Part shown: positions 7,883-17,147 of the stretch, one piece after another | Numbering within the stretch: position 1 is the stretch's first letter | How the letters are laid out: each line of letters opens with the position of its first letter | DNA from: Vulcanimicrobiota bacterium | Lineage (GTDB): Bacteria; Vulcanimicrobiota; Xenobia; Xenobiales; JADMJV01 | DNA length: 64,000 nt | Direction of reading: 5' to 3' | Assembly (NCBI GenBank): GCA_017307785.1 | Contig: JAFKGI010000020.1 | Location: forward strand, 1-64,000 | Notes under the pieces: model-generated | The model's input: the letters and a program-made list of their open reading frames with translations, nothing else | Told to the model about the DNA's origin: nothing | The model's database searches: none | Translations under genes and position numbers: made by a program

Positions 7883-9358
7883 CTAAGGAATGTAATAATT
7901 CGGTAGCGTTTCCGGAGCGGGAGTGTCGGGCGTGTTGCTGGGGGCCCGACTGCTCAGAGTCACCGAGAGCGGAAAATTAGACCCCGCCTGAGGAAACGTC
8001 TCCATCACCACTTCCCGCTTGGAAGCCGGCGGCAGCAACCAGCGCTTCAGCAAGCGAGGCTCGGCCTTGAGCAACTCGGTTTCGATGCTTTCTCCGTCGA
8101 GCCAGATACTGGCCCGAGCCGGACCGCCGCGCGCCGACATCTCCATGCGCACTTCTTGAGGCTGGTCGGTGGGGTTGTCCAGCTTCCAGCGATAGCGGTA
8201 GACCGCTCCGAAGTTGCCCGGACTGGGCGAGCCGGTGGTCACCTCATTCAGGTAGGGCTGTCCGCCGATATCCTCAAACAAATAGGCCGAACCCACCTGG
8301 TAGCTCAGCTCGCGAATCACTTCCGCCGGGAAGACTCCGCGAGCGGTGCGCGCTTTCGCGTCAAAAGGCTTCAGGGCCAGCGGTTCGGTATTGTCCAGAG
8401 CTCTCGTGGAAATGCGCAAAACCCCCGCCTGGGCCCGTGGCAACAAACCACGCACCGCCAGCATGGCGCTGACCGTCTGCCCGGGCTTGATCAAGGTCCG
8501 CTCCAACAGGTGGCGCTTGCCGCCCGCTACCGACACCAGATAACCCGATGCGGGAGCTTTGAAATAACGGGCCGCCGCCAGATGGCCGGCGAAAATCTCG
8601 TCGCTGGCCGGCCCCGTCAAGTAACTGGTAACGGCGTAGCGCTCGTCCACACCGGCCGGCTGCACGATCTCCACTTCCAACCAGCGTGGCGGTTGCTCCG
8701 GCATGTTCCGATGGTGAACCATGACTCGCCAGTGCTTCTCGGGCGTCAGCGGCGCCTCCAGCAACACCTGGTCTTCTTCCAGCTTCTCGGGCCAGTTGCT
8801 CAGAATCAGGCCATCCGCTTTGCGAGCTTCCACCGCCTCGCTCTTGAGCTCGACCTTGGGAGCCGCTTCAAATGCGATCAACTCGGCGCCGCTGGCCTTC
8901 AAGACTCCCCCGGCTTCCTTCAGATCCGCGCGCGGGTGCAAGAAGTCGCGAGCCCAGTGCAGCAAGGCCGCGCCGGCCGGGTAATCTCCAAAGACGCTGA
9001 CGGCCCCCTTCTCCGGCAATTTCAAAGCACGCTCGCGCACCAGGATGTCCCAGTGGTCTTTTTCCCAATTAAAGCTGGCGATGCCGGGAGCCAGACCGGT
9101 CACGAACCAGGCCCCTCCCTTTTTCTCGAAGCGCAACAACTCCTGAGCTGGCGGCGCCGAAGCGGCCGTCGAAGGAAAGCGCAAAGACTCCCCTTTGGCC
9201 ACCAGAAACCGGGGATGGGTCACCACCTTGGGGGGAGCCACCGGCACCACGACCGGCGCCGGCTCGGCCGGAGTAGGAGTTGGGACGGGGTCGGGCGGCT
9301 GAGCCCAGGCTAACGAGGCCAATCCCCAAATCAAAAAGAAACGCTTCAACTCATCCAT
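7883..9358 (-). CDS. Secreted/periplasmic protein of unknown function
   Basis: This 491-residue protein has a clear signal peptide (basic start, a hydrophobic stretch to about residue 19, then LAWAQ) and a Pro-rich linker of about 25 residues (PTPTPAEPAPVVVPVAPP). The body is rich in beta-strand-like segments, and I recognise no enzyme motif. A carboxy-proximal DNTEPLALKPFDAKARTARG-like region resembles many DUF-type exported proteins, but I cannot name it. It overlaps the preceding 116-residue gene by 13 nt and so sits at the end of an S9 peptidase operon. Export and co-expression with a peptidase are the only functional hints. Confidence 0.72.
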   Translation of the reverse strand: MDELKRFFLIWGLASLAWAQPPDPVPTPTPAEPAPVVVPVAPPKVVTHPRFLVAKGESLRFPSTAASAPPAQELLRFEKKGGAWFVTGLAPGIASFNWEKDHWDILVRERALKLPEKGAVSVFGDYPAGAALLHWARDFLHPRADLKEAGGVLKASGAELIAFEAAPKVELKSEAVEARKADGLILSNWPEKLEEDQVLLEAPLTPEKHWRVMVHHRNMPEQPPRWLEVEIVQPAGVDERYAVTSYLTGPASDEIFAGHLAAARYFKAPASGYLVSVAGGKRHLLERTLIKPGQTVSAMLAVRGLLPRAQAGVLRISTRALDNTEPLALKPFDAKARTARGVFPAEVIRELSYQVGSAYLFEDIGGQPYLNEVTTGSPSPGNFGAVYRYRWKLDNPTDQPQEVRMEMSARGGPARASIWLDGESIETELLKAEPRLLKRWLLPPASKREVVMETFPQAGSNFPLSVTLSSRAPSNTPDTPAPETLPNYYIP

Positions 9359-9696
9359 TCCAGCGTCACCTTACGGTCGACGCAGATCAACTCCAACTCT
9401 CCCCAAGTAATCGGATACCGCTCACGGATGCCCGCCGGCGGGCGCATAATCAGGCCCATGCGCGCAATCTTATCGATCATTTCCAACATCAACATACGAT
9501 ACTGAGGAGCTAACGGATGAGTGCCCTCCAAAAGTTCCGTATCAATGACCAGCACTTCACCATGCTCGCCCTGGCGACGGTCGATCAAATGCGGGTCCAG
9601 GTCATAGCATTCGTCGAAATCGATGAGCATTTCCACCCAGGCGCTGGGCCGAAATCCCTTGGGAGCCACCACCCAGATCTGGTCGGGATGGCTCAT
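9346..9696 (-). CDS. Hypothetical cytoplasmic protein
   Basis: A 116-residue acidic protein with no signal peptide. It contains a DFDECYDLDPHLIDRR segment and a Met-rich helix (YRMLMLEMIDKIARMGLIM). I do not recognise the family. Its start overlaps the stop of the S9 peptidase gene (ATGA at 9693-9696), and its end overlaps the next gene by 13 nt, so it belongs to a tight three-gene operon. Confidence 0.7.
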   Translation of the reverse strand: MSHPDQIWVVAPKGFRPSAWVEMLIDFDECYDLDPHLIDRRQGEHGEVLVIDTELLEGTHPLAPQYRMLMLEMIDKIARMGLIMRPPAGIRERYPITWGELELICVDRKVTLEWMS

Positions 9697-11630
9697 TTCA
9701 GCAGCACTTCCTGAATAAAGCGCACGGTCGCGTAAAACTGAAAGTCGGCGTTCTTCTTTTTGGCGAAACCGTGGCCCTCATCTTTGGCCATCAAATACCA
9801 GCAGGTGCCGCCCTTCTTACGCAAGGCGGCCACCATTTGTTCGGCCTCGGCCAGCGGCACGCGCGGGTCGTTCTTACCCTGCACGATGAACATCGGCTTG
9901 CTGATCTTGCCGACGTTATTGGTGGGCGAAATCTCTTCCAGAATCTTGCGCATCTTGGGGTCGCGCTCGTCGCCGTACTCCACGCGCCGCAAGTCTCGGC
10001 GATAACCTTCGGTTTTCTCCAAGAAGGTCACGAAGTTGGAAATACCCACCACGTCCAACCCGCCGCGCAAGCGGTCATTGAAGTGAGTCATGCTGGCCAG
10101 CGTCATGTAGCCACCATAGGATCCGCCGGTCACCATGATGCGCGAGGCATCCAGAGCCGGCTGCGTGCCGATCCAGTCGAGCAGCGCGCCGATGTCCTTG
10201 ACGGAATCCTCGCGCTTCTCCCAGTCGTCGGCGGCCAGATAGCTTTTACCAAAGCCGGCCGAGCCGCGCACGTTGGGGAAGATGATGGCCACTCCCAGTT
10301 CGTTCAACAAATAGTTGTTGCGTCCCAGAAATACCGGTTGAAACTGAGACTCCGGACCGCCGTGAATGTTCACGATGACGGGCCGGGGACCGCTGAAGCG
10401 CGCCGGCGGCCGGTAGAGGAAGCCGTAAATCTCTTTGCCATCAAAACTCTTCCACTTGATCGGTTCCGGCTTGGAAAAGGCGGTGGCATCCAGACCGCCC
10501 GTCTCACTCTCGGTCCAGCGGGTCAAATCGCCGGTTTTCACGTCCACCGAGTAAGCGTCCATGGAAGTCTGGGCCGAGTTCAGAGAGAAGGCCAGGTCCC
10601 GATTGTTCGAGTGAAAGCTCAAACCACCGAGAGTGCCCATCGGAATCTTCCCTTTCACGGCAATCTCCTTCATGCTGGGAAACTGGAAAACGTGCAGCTT
10701 CTCGGCACCGGCCTCATTGACCACAAAGGCAAGCGTCTTGCCATCATCCGACAGTGTAAAGCCGCCCACGTCCCAGCCGTATTTCGGGGAAATCACCCGG
10801 GCCTGACCGCTGGCCAGATCCATCAGGAAGAGCCGAGCGAATTCGTCGCCTTCGTCGCTGGTGTAAAGCGCGCTCTTGCCGTCCGGGGTGTAGAAGGCGG
10901 GCGAATAAGCCACTCTGCCGCTATTGTTGGTCAGCCGCTTTTTCTCGCCGCTGACGGTGTTCAGCCACCATAGCTGGCTCTCATTGGCCGACAAATAATT
11001 CTGCAGCAGCACGCCCTTTTGGTCGGGTGCGATATCGCTGACCGTCCAGCCGCCGCCCTCCCCCTGCATCAACAGCTTCTCGCTGCTGTTGTCGCCCGGA
11101 GTCATCCAGTAAATGTCGGTATCCTTGCCGGTGCGTTTGGTGGACTCATAGGCCAATTTGCTGCCATCGCGCGAAAAAACGCCGCCGGTATTGCGCGACT
11201 TGCCGTCGGTCAGCAGAGTCACTTTGCCGCTGGCGGCATCTTTCCAATACAGCTGGAAAAACTCGTTTCCGCCAATGTCCTTGCTGAACACGAAGCCGTC
11301 GCCGCGGCCCGGGCGCCAGTGCGCGTAGCCCACTTTCTCGGGGTAAAAAGTCAGCTGCTTGCGCGCGCCGCCCGGCATAGCCACCGAGTGCACCTGCGGC
11401 ACGTCGGCGAAACGGGTCTGAATCAGCATCTCGCGCCGAGTCGGGTGCCAGCTCAAGAAAGCGGCCGCGCGGCTCTCGGTATATTGTCCGATTTCCTCCA
11501 CCAGGCTCTTGCTGATGGGAGGAACACCCTCCACCACCAGATTCTCATTGGGAGCCACCGTCCCATCTTGAGCCCAGGCCAGGGCGGAGAGACCAATACA
11601 CAGTAAAGCGGTTGCGAGAGTGTTCTTCAT
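9693..11630 (-). CDS. S9 family (acylaminoacyl-peptidase/DPP-like) serine peptidase, exported
   Basis: A 645-residue exported peptidase. A signal peptide (MKNTLATALLCIGLSALAWAQ) is followed by a beta-propeller region of WD40/TolB-like repeats (about 60-390) and an alpha/beta-hydrolase domain. The catalytic Ser is in GGSYGGYMT, the Asp in QGKNDPRVP and the His in DEGHGFAKK, matching S9C. It should cleave short peptides, probably in the periplasm. The ATG at 11630 was chosen because it starts the signal peptide, although the frame is open further upstream. It heads the operon that continues through the 116- and 491-residue genes. Confidence 0.9.
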   Translation of the reverse strand: MKNTLATALLCIGLSALAWAQDGTVAPNENLVVEGVPPISKSLVEEIGQYTESRAAAFLSWHPTRREMLIQTRFADVPQVHSVAMPGGARKQLTFYPEKVGYAHWRPGRGDGFVFSKDIGGNEFFQLYWKDAASGKVTLLTDGKSRNTGGVFSRDGSKLAYESTKRTGKDTDIYWMTPGDNSSEKLLMQGEGGGWTVSDIAPDQKGVLLQNYLSANESQLWWLNTVSGEKKRLTNNSGRVAYSPAFYTPDGKSALYTSDEGDEFARLFLMDLASGQARVISPKYGWDVGGFTLSDDGKTLAFVVNEAGAEKLHVFQFPSMKEIAVKGKIPMGTLGGLSFHSNNRDLAFSLNSAQTSMDAYSVDVKTGDLTRWTESETGGLDATAFSKPEPIKWKSFDGKEIYGFLYRPPARFSGPRPVIVNIHGGPESQFQPVFLGRNNYLLNELGVAIIFPNVRGSAGFGKSYLAADDWEKREDSVKDIGALLDWIGTQPALDASRIMVTGGSYGGYMTLASMTHFNDRLRGGLDVVGISNFVTFLEKTEGYRRDLRRVEYGDERDPKMRKILEEISPTNNVGKISKPMFIVQGKNDPRVPLAEAEQMVAALRKKGGTCWYLMAKDEGHGFAKKKNADFQFYATVRFIQEVLLK

Positions 11631-11687
11631 GCCCACCCGGTTTGTCGCAGGCGGGGGATATCCTACGACAGCCCGAACCATGGAAAG

Positions 11688-11942
11688 ATGCAGGACCTCA
11701 ACCCCAGCGCCCCCTTCTCGTTCCGCGACTTGCTGCGCCCCGGCTGCCTGATCGGCCTGGCCGGATTGCTGGTCATTGCCTTTGCCGTCTTCGGCATGAT
11801 TTGGGGCGCCTCCACCCCCGACGAAGGTATGGAGATCGCCAGCTCCGGCAAAGCCGTCAAGCAAATGGTGTGGATGGTGGTTGGAGTCGGCACCACCATT
11901 TTCGGCGCGCTCATCTGCTACCTGGAATATAAGAGGCGCTAA
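11688..11942 (+). CDS. Small membrane protein with two membrane segments
   Basis: An 84-residue protein with two hydrophobic segments (about 20-40 and 62-78) and a basic end (EYKRR). It has no recognisable domain. GGAAAG lies directly before the ATG, which is too close for an ideal ribosome-binding site. A TATCCT about 20 nt upstream could serve as -10. The next gene (YkgJ-like) starts 4 nt after its stop, so they are probably co-transcribed. Confidence 0.65.
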   Translation: MQDLNPSAPFSFRDLLRPGCLIGLAGLLVIAFAVFGMIWGASTPDEGMEIASSGKAVKQMVWMVVGVGTTIFGALICYLEYKRR

Positions 11943-11946
11943 ACCC

Positions 11947-12642
11947 GTGGATCTGCAGCAAACCGACCTCTACAAAACCCAACGAGCCCGGGTGGAAAAC
12001 CACGTAAAAACGGCCCTGGCTCAGGACCGCTCGCTCATGGGGTTGATCCGTCTGGCCCTTCAAGCTCAACGCTCCTGCCAGGAAAACACCGATTCTTTCA
12101 ACCCTCAAGACATGGCCTGCCTGGAATGCGGCAGTGGCTGCGACTACTGCTGCCACCCGCCGGTTTCGGCAGCCGTTCCGGAAGTCGCCAACATCGTGGC
12201 TTACGTCTTCAATCACTTACCGGAGGCCGAACAAGATCGCATCATGGCCCGGGTCGAGCAGGTCTACGCCCGCGTCCACCCGATGTCCGGCCCGGAGCGG
12301 ACTTCCAGCAACATCGCCTGCCCTTACCTGGCCGAGGGCAAGTGCTCAATCTATCCGGTGCGTCCGCTAGCCTGTCGAGGTTTCAACTCCACTTCCCGGG
12401 CCGACTGCCAAACGGTTTTCGAGCAAACCCGCAAAGATCACCAGATTCCCGCCTACGTACCGCTGCTGGCCTCGGCCCAGGGCCTCAAAGAAGGTCTGCT
12501 GGGTGGATTGAGAGCCTCCGGCCTGAAGACCCCGCTGGTCGATTTGGTGCGGGCCAGTCACAAGTTATTTGCTGAACTGGAGGAAAACCTGGAGCGCTGG
12601 GCCCGCGGCGCCGACGTTTTCTCCGACTGCAAGCCATTTTAA
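11947..12642 (+). CDS. YkgJ-family cysteine-cluster (metal-binding) protein
   Basis: This 231-residue protein has the two Cys clusters of the YkgJ family: CLECGSGCDYCC near residue 58, and CPYLAEGKCSIYPVRPLACRGF near residue 125. These probably bind zinc or an iron-sulphur cluster. The family's role is unclear. The GTG at 11947 is preceded by AAGAGG, and a longer frame upstream overlaps the previous gene and does not look natural. No signal peptide is present, so it is cytoplasmic. Confidence 0.85.
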   Translation: MDLQQTDLYKTQRARVENHVKTALAQDRSLMGLIRLALQAQRSCQENTDSFNPQDMACLECGSGCDYCCHPPVSAAVPEVANIVAYVFNHLPEAEQDRIMARVEQVYARVHPMSGPERTSSNIACPYLAEGKCSIYPVRPLACRGFNSTSRADCQTVFEQTRKDHQIPAYVPLLASAQGLKEGLLGGLRASGLKTPLVDLVRASHKLFAELEENLERWARGADVFSDCKPF

Positions 12643-12676
12643 GGATTTTTCACCGCTACGCCGTAGTCTGATTGCA

Positions 12677-14206
12677 GTGAGAATCCGCGAGACGATACCT
12701 CAATCCTGGTCCGGCCACAGTCAGTCCGGTCTGCGCTACAGAGGCAAAGAGGCCCCGGCCGACTCCTTCATCCTCAGCGAGCCCCAGCAGTTTCCCCAAC
12801 TCAAAGGCCAGGCCCAGGTTTCCGGCCATCTGCTCAGCGATCCGCAGCATCTCGACTATCCCTCCAGCCGTTACGAAATTCGCTGCTACGCCCCCGGTCC
12901 GCAGGGTGAAGTGCGCAGCCTCAGCTTCGAAGAACTGGTCGCCGCCCAGGAACGCCCCTTCCAGCCGGAATTCACCTTTACCGTTCAGGGCGACGCCGGC
13001 CGCGCTCGCCGCCCCGATGAAAAAGTCGGGATGGTGCTTCCCAAAGACCACAGCCTGCAAGTTGACTCGGTGGATATGCAGTATCAAAGTTGGGGGGCCA
13101 ACCGTCAGTATTTCCAGCAGATGAGCGAAATCGGACGGGTGGAGCAGTTCCAGGTGCGCGGCCTGCTCTCCGAGCAAGCGCTGCCCTACGCCGAGAAGTA
13201 TCTGAAAGAAGGCGGCTACACCAATTATCAGCTGCATCCGAGCGAGCAGACCGGCCGCTGGCTGGAAGACTATAGCGAACCCCTGCTCGATGGCGGCCGC
13301 GTCGTTCCCGCCCACTTCCCCAGCCAGGGCAAACCGCTCTCGGAAGTCCTCAAAGAAGCTCGTCAGGCTCGATTCCAGCCTCACGGACTGAGCGGAGATT
13401 TCACCAATCAGGGCAGCGTCAATTCTGGAGATTACCAGCAAGTCGGCGCCATCCAGGGCAAAATCCACGGAGAAACGGTCTACCAGGCGGGCAGCTATAT
13501 AGAAGGGGGCAACCTGCTGTCGGGCCATCGCGCCGACGGCACCCCCTACGTTTTAGTCGGACAAGACAGCATGGCTCTAACCAAAGAACTGCTGGCTCGC
13601 CAGTTGGGCCGCACTCCCGAAGAACAAGAAGTGCGTCAGGCCGTGGCCGCGGACTACGGCGTGCAAGCCGACCAGATCTTCGGCATCGAGCAGCCTGGCG
13701 AGTTCCACCTCGACATGCGCATGTCTCCCCTGGGCCCGGGCGTGATGGCTCTCCAGGACAGTCGTCTGGCCGCCCAAATGCAGGCTGCCTGGATCCGGGA
13801 AGAACTGGGCGAAACCATGACTCCCGAATGGAACCAGGAAGTCGACGCCATGGTCGAAAAAGCCGAGGAAGCCGCACGCTATGAGGAGCTCGCTCGCCGC
13901 GACCTGGAAAAAGCCGGCTTCCAGGTGGTGCCCGTGGCCGGCGCCTTCCGCAACATGAACGACACCAAAGTGGACGGCGCCAACTTCTTCAACGCCCGTC
14001 ACGGCACCAATCCGGATGGCGAGAAATACACCATCATGATGGGCGGCACCGCCAAGCAGGAAGCCTACCTGGCCGACTTCCTGCTGGGCCAGGGTCACCT
14101 CCCCGTGGAAAGACTCTACTTCCTCGACCCCGAACAAAATCAGGAGACGTTACCGGAGAACGGCGGCCTCAAGTGCCGCACCAAGCCCACCGGCCAACTG
14201 GCCTGA
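12677..14206 (+). CDS. Putative guanidine-modifying (deiminase/amidinotransferase-fold) protein
   Basis: A 509-residue protein with no name that I know. Three spaced motifs resemble the catalytic elements of the arginine-deiminase/agmatine-deiminase/PAD fold: EGGNLL (near 275), FHLDMRM with a His-x-Asp pair (near 340), and NGGLKC near the C-terminus as a possible nucleophilic Cys. The usual W-x-R-D near the N-terminus is not obvious. The first 200 residues are unlike this fold and may be a separate domain. The GTG at 12677 has TAGTCT 7 nt upstream, which fits a leaderless promoter. Family membership is inferred from motif spacing and needs a profile search. Confidence 0.5.
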   Translation: MRIRETIPQSWSGHSQSGLRYRGKEAPADSFILSEPQQFPQLKGQAQVSGHLLSDPQHLDYPSSRYEIRCYAPGPQGEVRSLSFEELVAAQERPFQPEFTFTVQGDAGRARRPDEKVGMVLPKDHSLQVDSVDMQYQSWGANRQYFQQMSEIGRVEQFQVRGLLSEQALPYAEKYLKEGGYTNYQLHPSEQTGRWLEDYSEPLLDGGRVVPAHFPSQGKPLSEVLKEARQARFQPHGLSGDFTNQGSVNSGDYQQVGAIQGKIHGETVYQAGSYIEGGNLLSGHRADGTPYVLVGQDSMALTKELLARQLGRTPEEQEVRQAVAADYGVQADQIFGIEQPGEFHLDMRMSPLGPGVMALQDSRLAAQMQAAWIREELGETMTPEWNQEVDAMVEKAEEAARYEELARRDLEKAGFQVVPVAGAFRNMNDTKVDGANFFNARHGTNPDGEKYTIMMGGTAKQEAYLADFLLGQGHLPVERLYFLDPEQNQETLPENGGLKCRTKPTGQLA

Positions 14207-14220
14207 CAAAGGGGGACCCC

Positions 14221-14934
14221 GTGAATATCAGTCTGACTCGAGCGCTGCGCGACCTCTGGCTGCCGCAAAACCGCCTGGCCACTCTCATGATTCCCATCGT
14301 GCTGGGCTCCGCCACCTGGCTGGTCCGCAAGTTCTTCGGCGGAGCCGCGGAAATCGCTATTTCCCTGCTCAATGTCGGCTACAGTCTGCAAGCCATTCGC
14401 GATTTTCATCGTCACGAGGAAGATACGCGGTTGCCGCCTGCCAGCGCGCTTTTCACCGGCCTTCCCCTTTGTTTCAGCTTCTGTCTGGCCAACCTGCCTC
14501 ACCTGGGAGTGATGATGCTGCTAGGATTCTCCATCCTGATCCTCGGCTCCAAAGCCTGGATGGGCGCCGGCCTGTGGCTGGTGGGCTGCTATTTTCTCGC
14601 CTGGATGTTCGCCTACGACGCCCTGGCCATCAACTTCACCCGCCATCTGCAGCTAGGCGACGCCCTCAATTTGAAAAAGGCCTTTTCCCTCATCGCCCAG
14701 GCGCGCAGCCCCTACTTCCAGGCGACCTTGCTGCCCTTCATCCTGGTCTTCCCCATTTTCTGGGCGCTCGGTTACCTGGACAAAATCTACGGGCTGGGCG
14801 GTCTACCGCTACTACCGGGACTCATTCTCTCCCAGCTGAGCATTCTCTGGAATCTGACCGCCGTCAAACAATGGATGCGCCTGCTCCAGCCCTCCCCGCC
14901 GGAAAAGCTGGAGCCAGGCCTCAACCCTTCCTAG
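14221..14934 (+). CDS. Integral membrane protein, unknown function
   Basis: This 237-residue protein has about five or six membrane segments, with a short basic N-terminus and a Pro-rich cytoplasmic tail. Its overall pattern (LNVGYSLQAIRD, then helices) recalls DUF4013-type membrane proteins, but this is weak. The GTG at 14221 follows AAGGGGGACCCC, and the spacing from the previous stop is about 14 nt. It converges on the lectin gene, with a stop overlap at 14931-14934. Confidence 0.65.
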   Translation: MNISLTRALRDLWLPQNRLATLMIPIVLGSATWLVRKFFGGAAEIAISLLNVGYSLQAIRDFHRHEEDTRLPPASALFTGLPLCFSFCLANLPHLGVMMLLGFSILILGSKAWMGAGLWLVGCYFLAWMFAYDALAINFTRHLQLGDALNLKKAFSLIAQARSPYFQATLLPFILVFPIFWALGYLDKIYGLGGLPLLPGLILSQLSILWNLTAVKQWMRLLQPSPPEKLEPGLNPS

Positions 14935-15332
14935 CGCTGCCGGCGAGCCGTCTGCGTCGCCCAGATCACGCGTTGGTCAGTGGTGTAAATCACCATGTTG
15001 CCGTCGTTCTGAACGCGCAGCTGAGCGCCCGGATTGCCGCCGGTGTTGGTCGCCCACAAGGTCTTACCCCGCCCATAGAGCACGAAATTACCGTCCGGCT
15101 GCATGCGCAGCTCCTTAGCGCGCGATCCGTTGGTCTGAGTCGCCCAGATGACCTGCCCCTGCCGATAGAGAACGACATTTCCGTCTTTCTGGAGATTCAG
15201 GTGATAGCGCTGGTTGGGTGAATAGACCACCTGTCCAGGAAACATCGTCGAATTCGGCTGCAGAATGCCGCCGGCTTGAGCCCAGGCCGCCGCACAACCG
15301 GCGACCATCCAAAGTGCAATAGTTCTTAACAT
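14931..15332 (-). CDS. Exported bulb-type (mannose-binding) lectin-domain protein
   Basis: A 133-residue protein with a signal peptide (to about residue 20) and one beta-prism-II (B-lectin) domain. All three QxDxNxVxY sugar sites are present and intact: QKDGNVVLY, QPDGNFVLY and QNDGNMVIY. In this family such sites bind mannose-type sugars. It is probably periplasmic or released, with a role in adhesion or sugar scavenging. A repeat array lies directly upstream of its start. Confidence 0.85.
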   Translation of the reverse strand: MLRTIALWMVAGCAAAWAQAGGILQPNSTMFPGQVVYSPNQRYHLNLQKDGNVVLYRQGQVIWATQTNGSRAKELRMQPDGNFVLYGRGKTLWATNTGGNPGAQLRVQNDGNMVIYTTDQRVIWATQTARRQR

Positions 15333-15364
15333 CCCCCCAGCTTCTCAGCCCCCCAACCCCCGAC

Positions 15365-15671
15365 CTGCCCGCCCCCAGCCGAGGCAAAACACCCTCCCCA
15401 GCCGGGCACCAGGCGCTGCCCGCCCCCAGCCGAGGCAAAACACCCTCCCCAGCCGGGCACCCGGCGCCTGCCCGCCCCCAGGCGAGGCAAAACACCCGCC
15501 CCAGCCGGGCACCCGGCGCTGCCCGCCCCCAGCCGAGGCAAAACACCCGCCCCAGCCGAGCACCAGGCGCTGCCCGCCCCCAGCCGAGGCAAACCACCCG
15601 CCCCAAGCGGGCACCAAGCGCTGCCCGCCCCCAGCCGAGGCAAAACACCGTCCCCAGGCGGGCATCTGCCG
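15365..15671 (+). repeat. Array A: six 51-52-bp palindromic repeat units
   Basis: Six head-to-tail units fill the gap between the divergent lectin gene (minus) and a secreted-protein gene (plus). Each unit holds GAGGCAAAACACC and a junction palindrome CGGGCA-N8/9-TGCCCG. The loops vary (CCAGGCGC, CCCGGCGCC, CCAAGCGC) while the arms are mostly kept. The minus strand carries repeated runs of 3-5 G. The gap contains no other feature. Confidence 0.9.
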
Positions 15672-15692
15672 GCCCGACCCGAAGGCGCCCCT

Positions 15693-16190
15693 ATGAAAAC
15701 GCTACTCCTGCTCCTCGCCCTCACCCTGGCCGCCCAGGCCCAGACCCAGGGGGTCCTCAGCCACATCCGGGACGGTCGGGCGGTTTTCCTCGAAGGCAGC
15801 GAGACCCAGACCTATGAAGTCACACCCGACCTGGCCTACAAACTCAAACACCGCGGCCTCGGCAGCCTCTGGGAATACGATCCCCTGCCCGGCATCCTTC
15901 ATTCCGCCGACGACTGCGGCAACGATCCCGAAGTGCAGACCGCCCTGCAAACCCTCAATCAGTTCATCCTGGCCATCAACGCACACAACTGGGACCAGGC
16001 CAAAACCCTTACCGCGGCCCCTCTGCCGGGACCCTTCGAGACAAAGACCCTGTCCGCCCGGCGCACTGACTGGTCCCTGCAGGCAGCCCGACCGGGCCGC
16101 CTGCTCGTCGAGGTCAGCGCAGACCCCACCCCGACCCGGTTCACCCTCAGTCGCAACGGCACGCGCTGGCAGATTGAATCCTTCCGCTAG
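15693..16190 (+). CDS. Small exported protein of unknown function
   Basis: A 165-residue protein with a clear signal peptide (MKTLLLLLALTLAAQAQ) and a mature part of about 148 residues. The C-terminal half (LNQFILAINAHNWDQAKTL ... RFTLSRNGTRWQIESF) looks like an NTF2-like or DUF4440-type fold, but I am not sure. An AAGG about 8 nt before the ATG serves as ribosome-binding site. The repeat array A lies immediately upstream. Confidence 0.7.
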   Translation: MKTLLLLLALTLAAQAQTQGVLSHIRDGRAVFLEGSETQTYEVTPDLAYKLKHRGLGSLWEYDPLPGILHSADDCGNDPEVQTALQTLNQFILAINAHNWDQAKTLTAAPLPGPFETKTLSARRTDWSLQAARPGRLLVEVSADPTPTRFTLSRNGTRWQIESFR

Positions 16191-17093
16191 CGTTCCCGAA
16201 TCCAGTCCGACCAGTCCGCCCGCGTGCCCGCCAAACGGGCCTTGGAATACTCGTAAAAAGCCGCCAGAAACTGGTTCCGCTCCACATAATACTGATGGCG
16301 CGGCCCCGCGGCCACCTCATTCAGGTCCCTACCCGGGGGCAGCGCCGCCTGACGCGCCAGTATCTCCTTCAGAGACACCCGGTCGGCGTTGTGCAGCATG
16401 TCGAACATGGCCATAAACACGCTGGTGCGGCCCACCCCGGCGCGGCAATGCAGATGCATCCAATCCTCGCCTCCCATACCGTCGACGATATCGACGAACC
16501 GATCCGTCTCTTCATCATCCGGACGCAGATGATCGGTGACGGTCAGACGCTCATAGTCGAGGCCCTGGGAATCCACCAGTTGCTCCTCGCTGCGCACCGT
16601 CTCCACCTTGGCCGCCTCACCGGACGAGCCCTCGCCGTTGTCATACTGCTTGGCCGCCACCAGCCCCACCGAACGCTGACTGGTCAACAACTTGATGCGA
16701 TCGCGCTCGGCCCGCAGAGCCTGGCCGTGGTCCATGCCTACATTGGCCCAATCGTCCCCAGCCTCCCAGGTCACCAACCGGTCATTCAGCAAGACATGCG
16801 ATTCCTGACGGAGGTCCACAATCACAACATCACGCGTTGGCAACCCGGCCAGAATCTCGCCCAGACTGACCGAGTTAAACTCCGAACTCCCCGACATGCG
16901 CAGGTCCGCCAGACCGGTGGCGTCACCCTTGTAAGCCGCCGCCAGTTGAGCGGCGGTCCGGAACAGCAAACGCGGATGGTCCTCCACCATCGTGGGACGA
17001 TCGGCGTCCGCCGGCCGGGCGGGCAGCGTGTAGGGCAGAACCTCCGCCCAGCACAACCCCCGCAGGCACAACAAGAAAAGCAACTTACGCATC
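16187..17093 (-). CDS. Exported PTP-like phosphatase (cysteine phytase-type)
   Basis: This 301-residue protein has a signal peptide (MRKLLFLLCLRGLCWA) and a Cys-based phosphatase P-loop HCRAGVGRTS, which matches HC-x5-R. The Ala-Gly-Val-Gly pattern and the extended upstream domain (VIVDLRQESHVLLND) are typical of PTP-like phytases, so inositol phosphates or phosphoproteins are likely substrates. A conserved Asp-containing LRPDDEETDRF loop could supply the general acid. The start at 17093 was taken for the signal peptide, though the frame opens at 17137. It converges on the preceding secreted gene. Confidence 0.85.
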
Positions 17094-17147
17094 AGGCGGC
17101 TCAGCTTCGCAAGAGGACCCGAACGAGCCTGCGCCAAAGCCGAAGCA

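Noticed and set aside
15345..15766. Open frames on the minus strand through array A (and similar ones in B, C and D) that read as VLPRLGAG repeats
   Set aside because: The unit is mostly 51 bp and GC-rich, so the frames stay open by chance. Frames shift where a unit is 50 or 52 bp and no start or ribosome-binding site fits.
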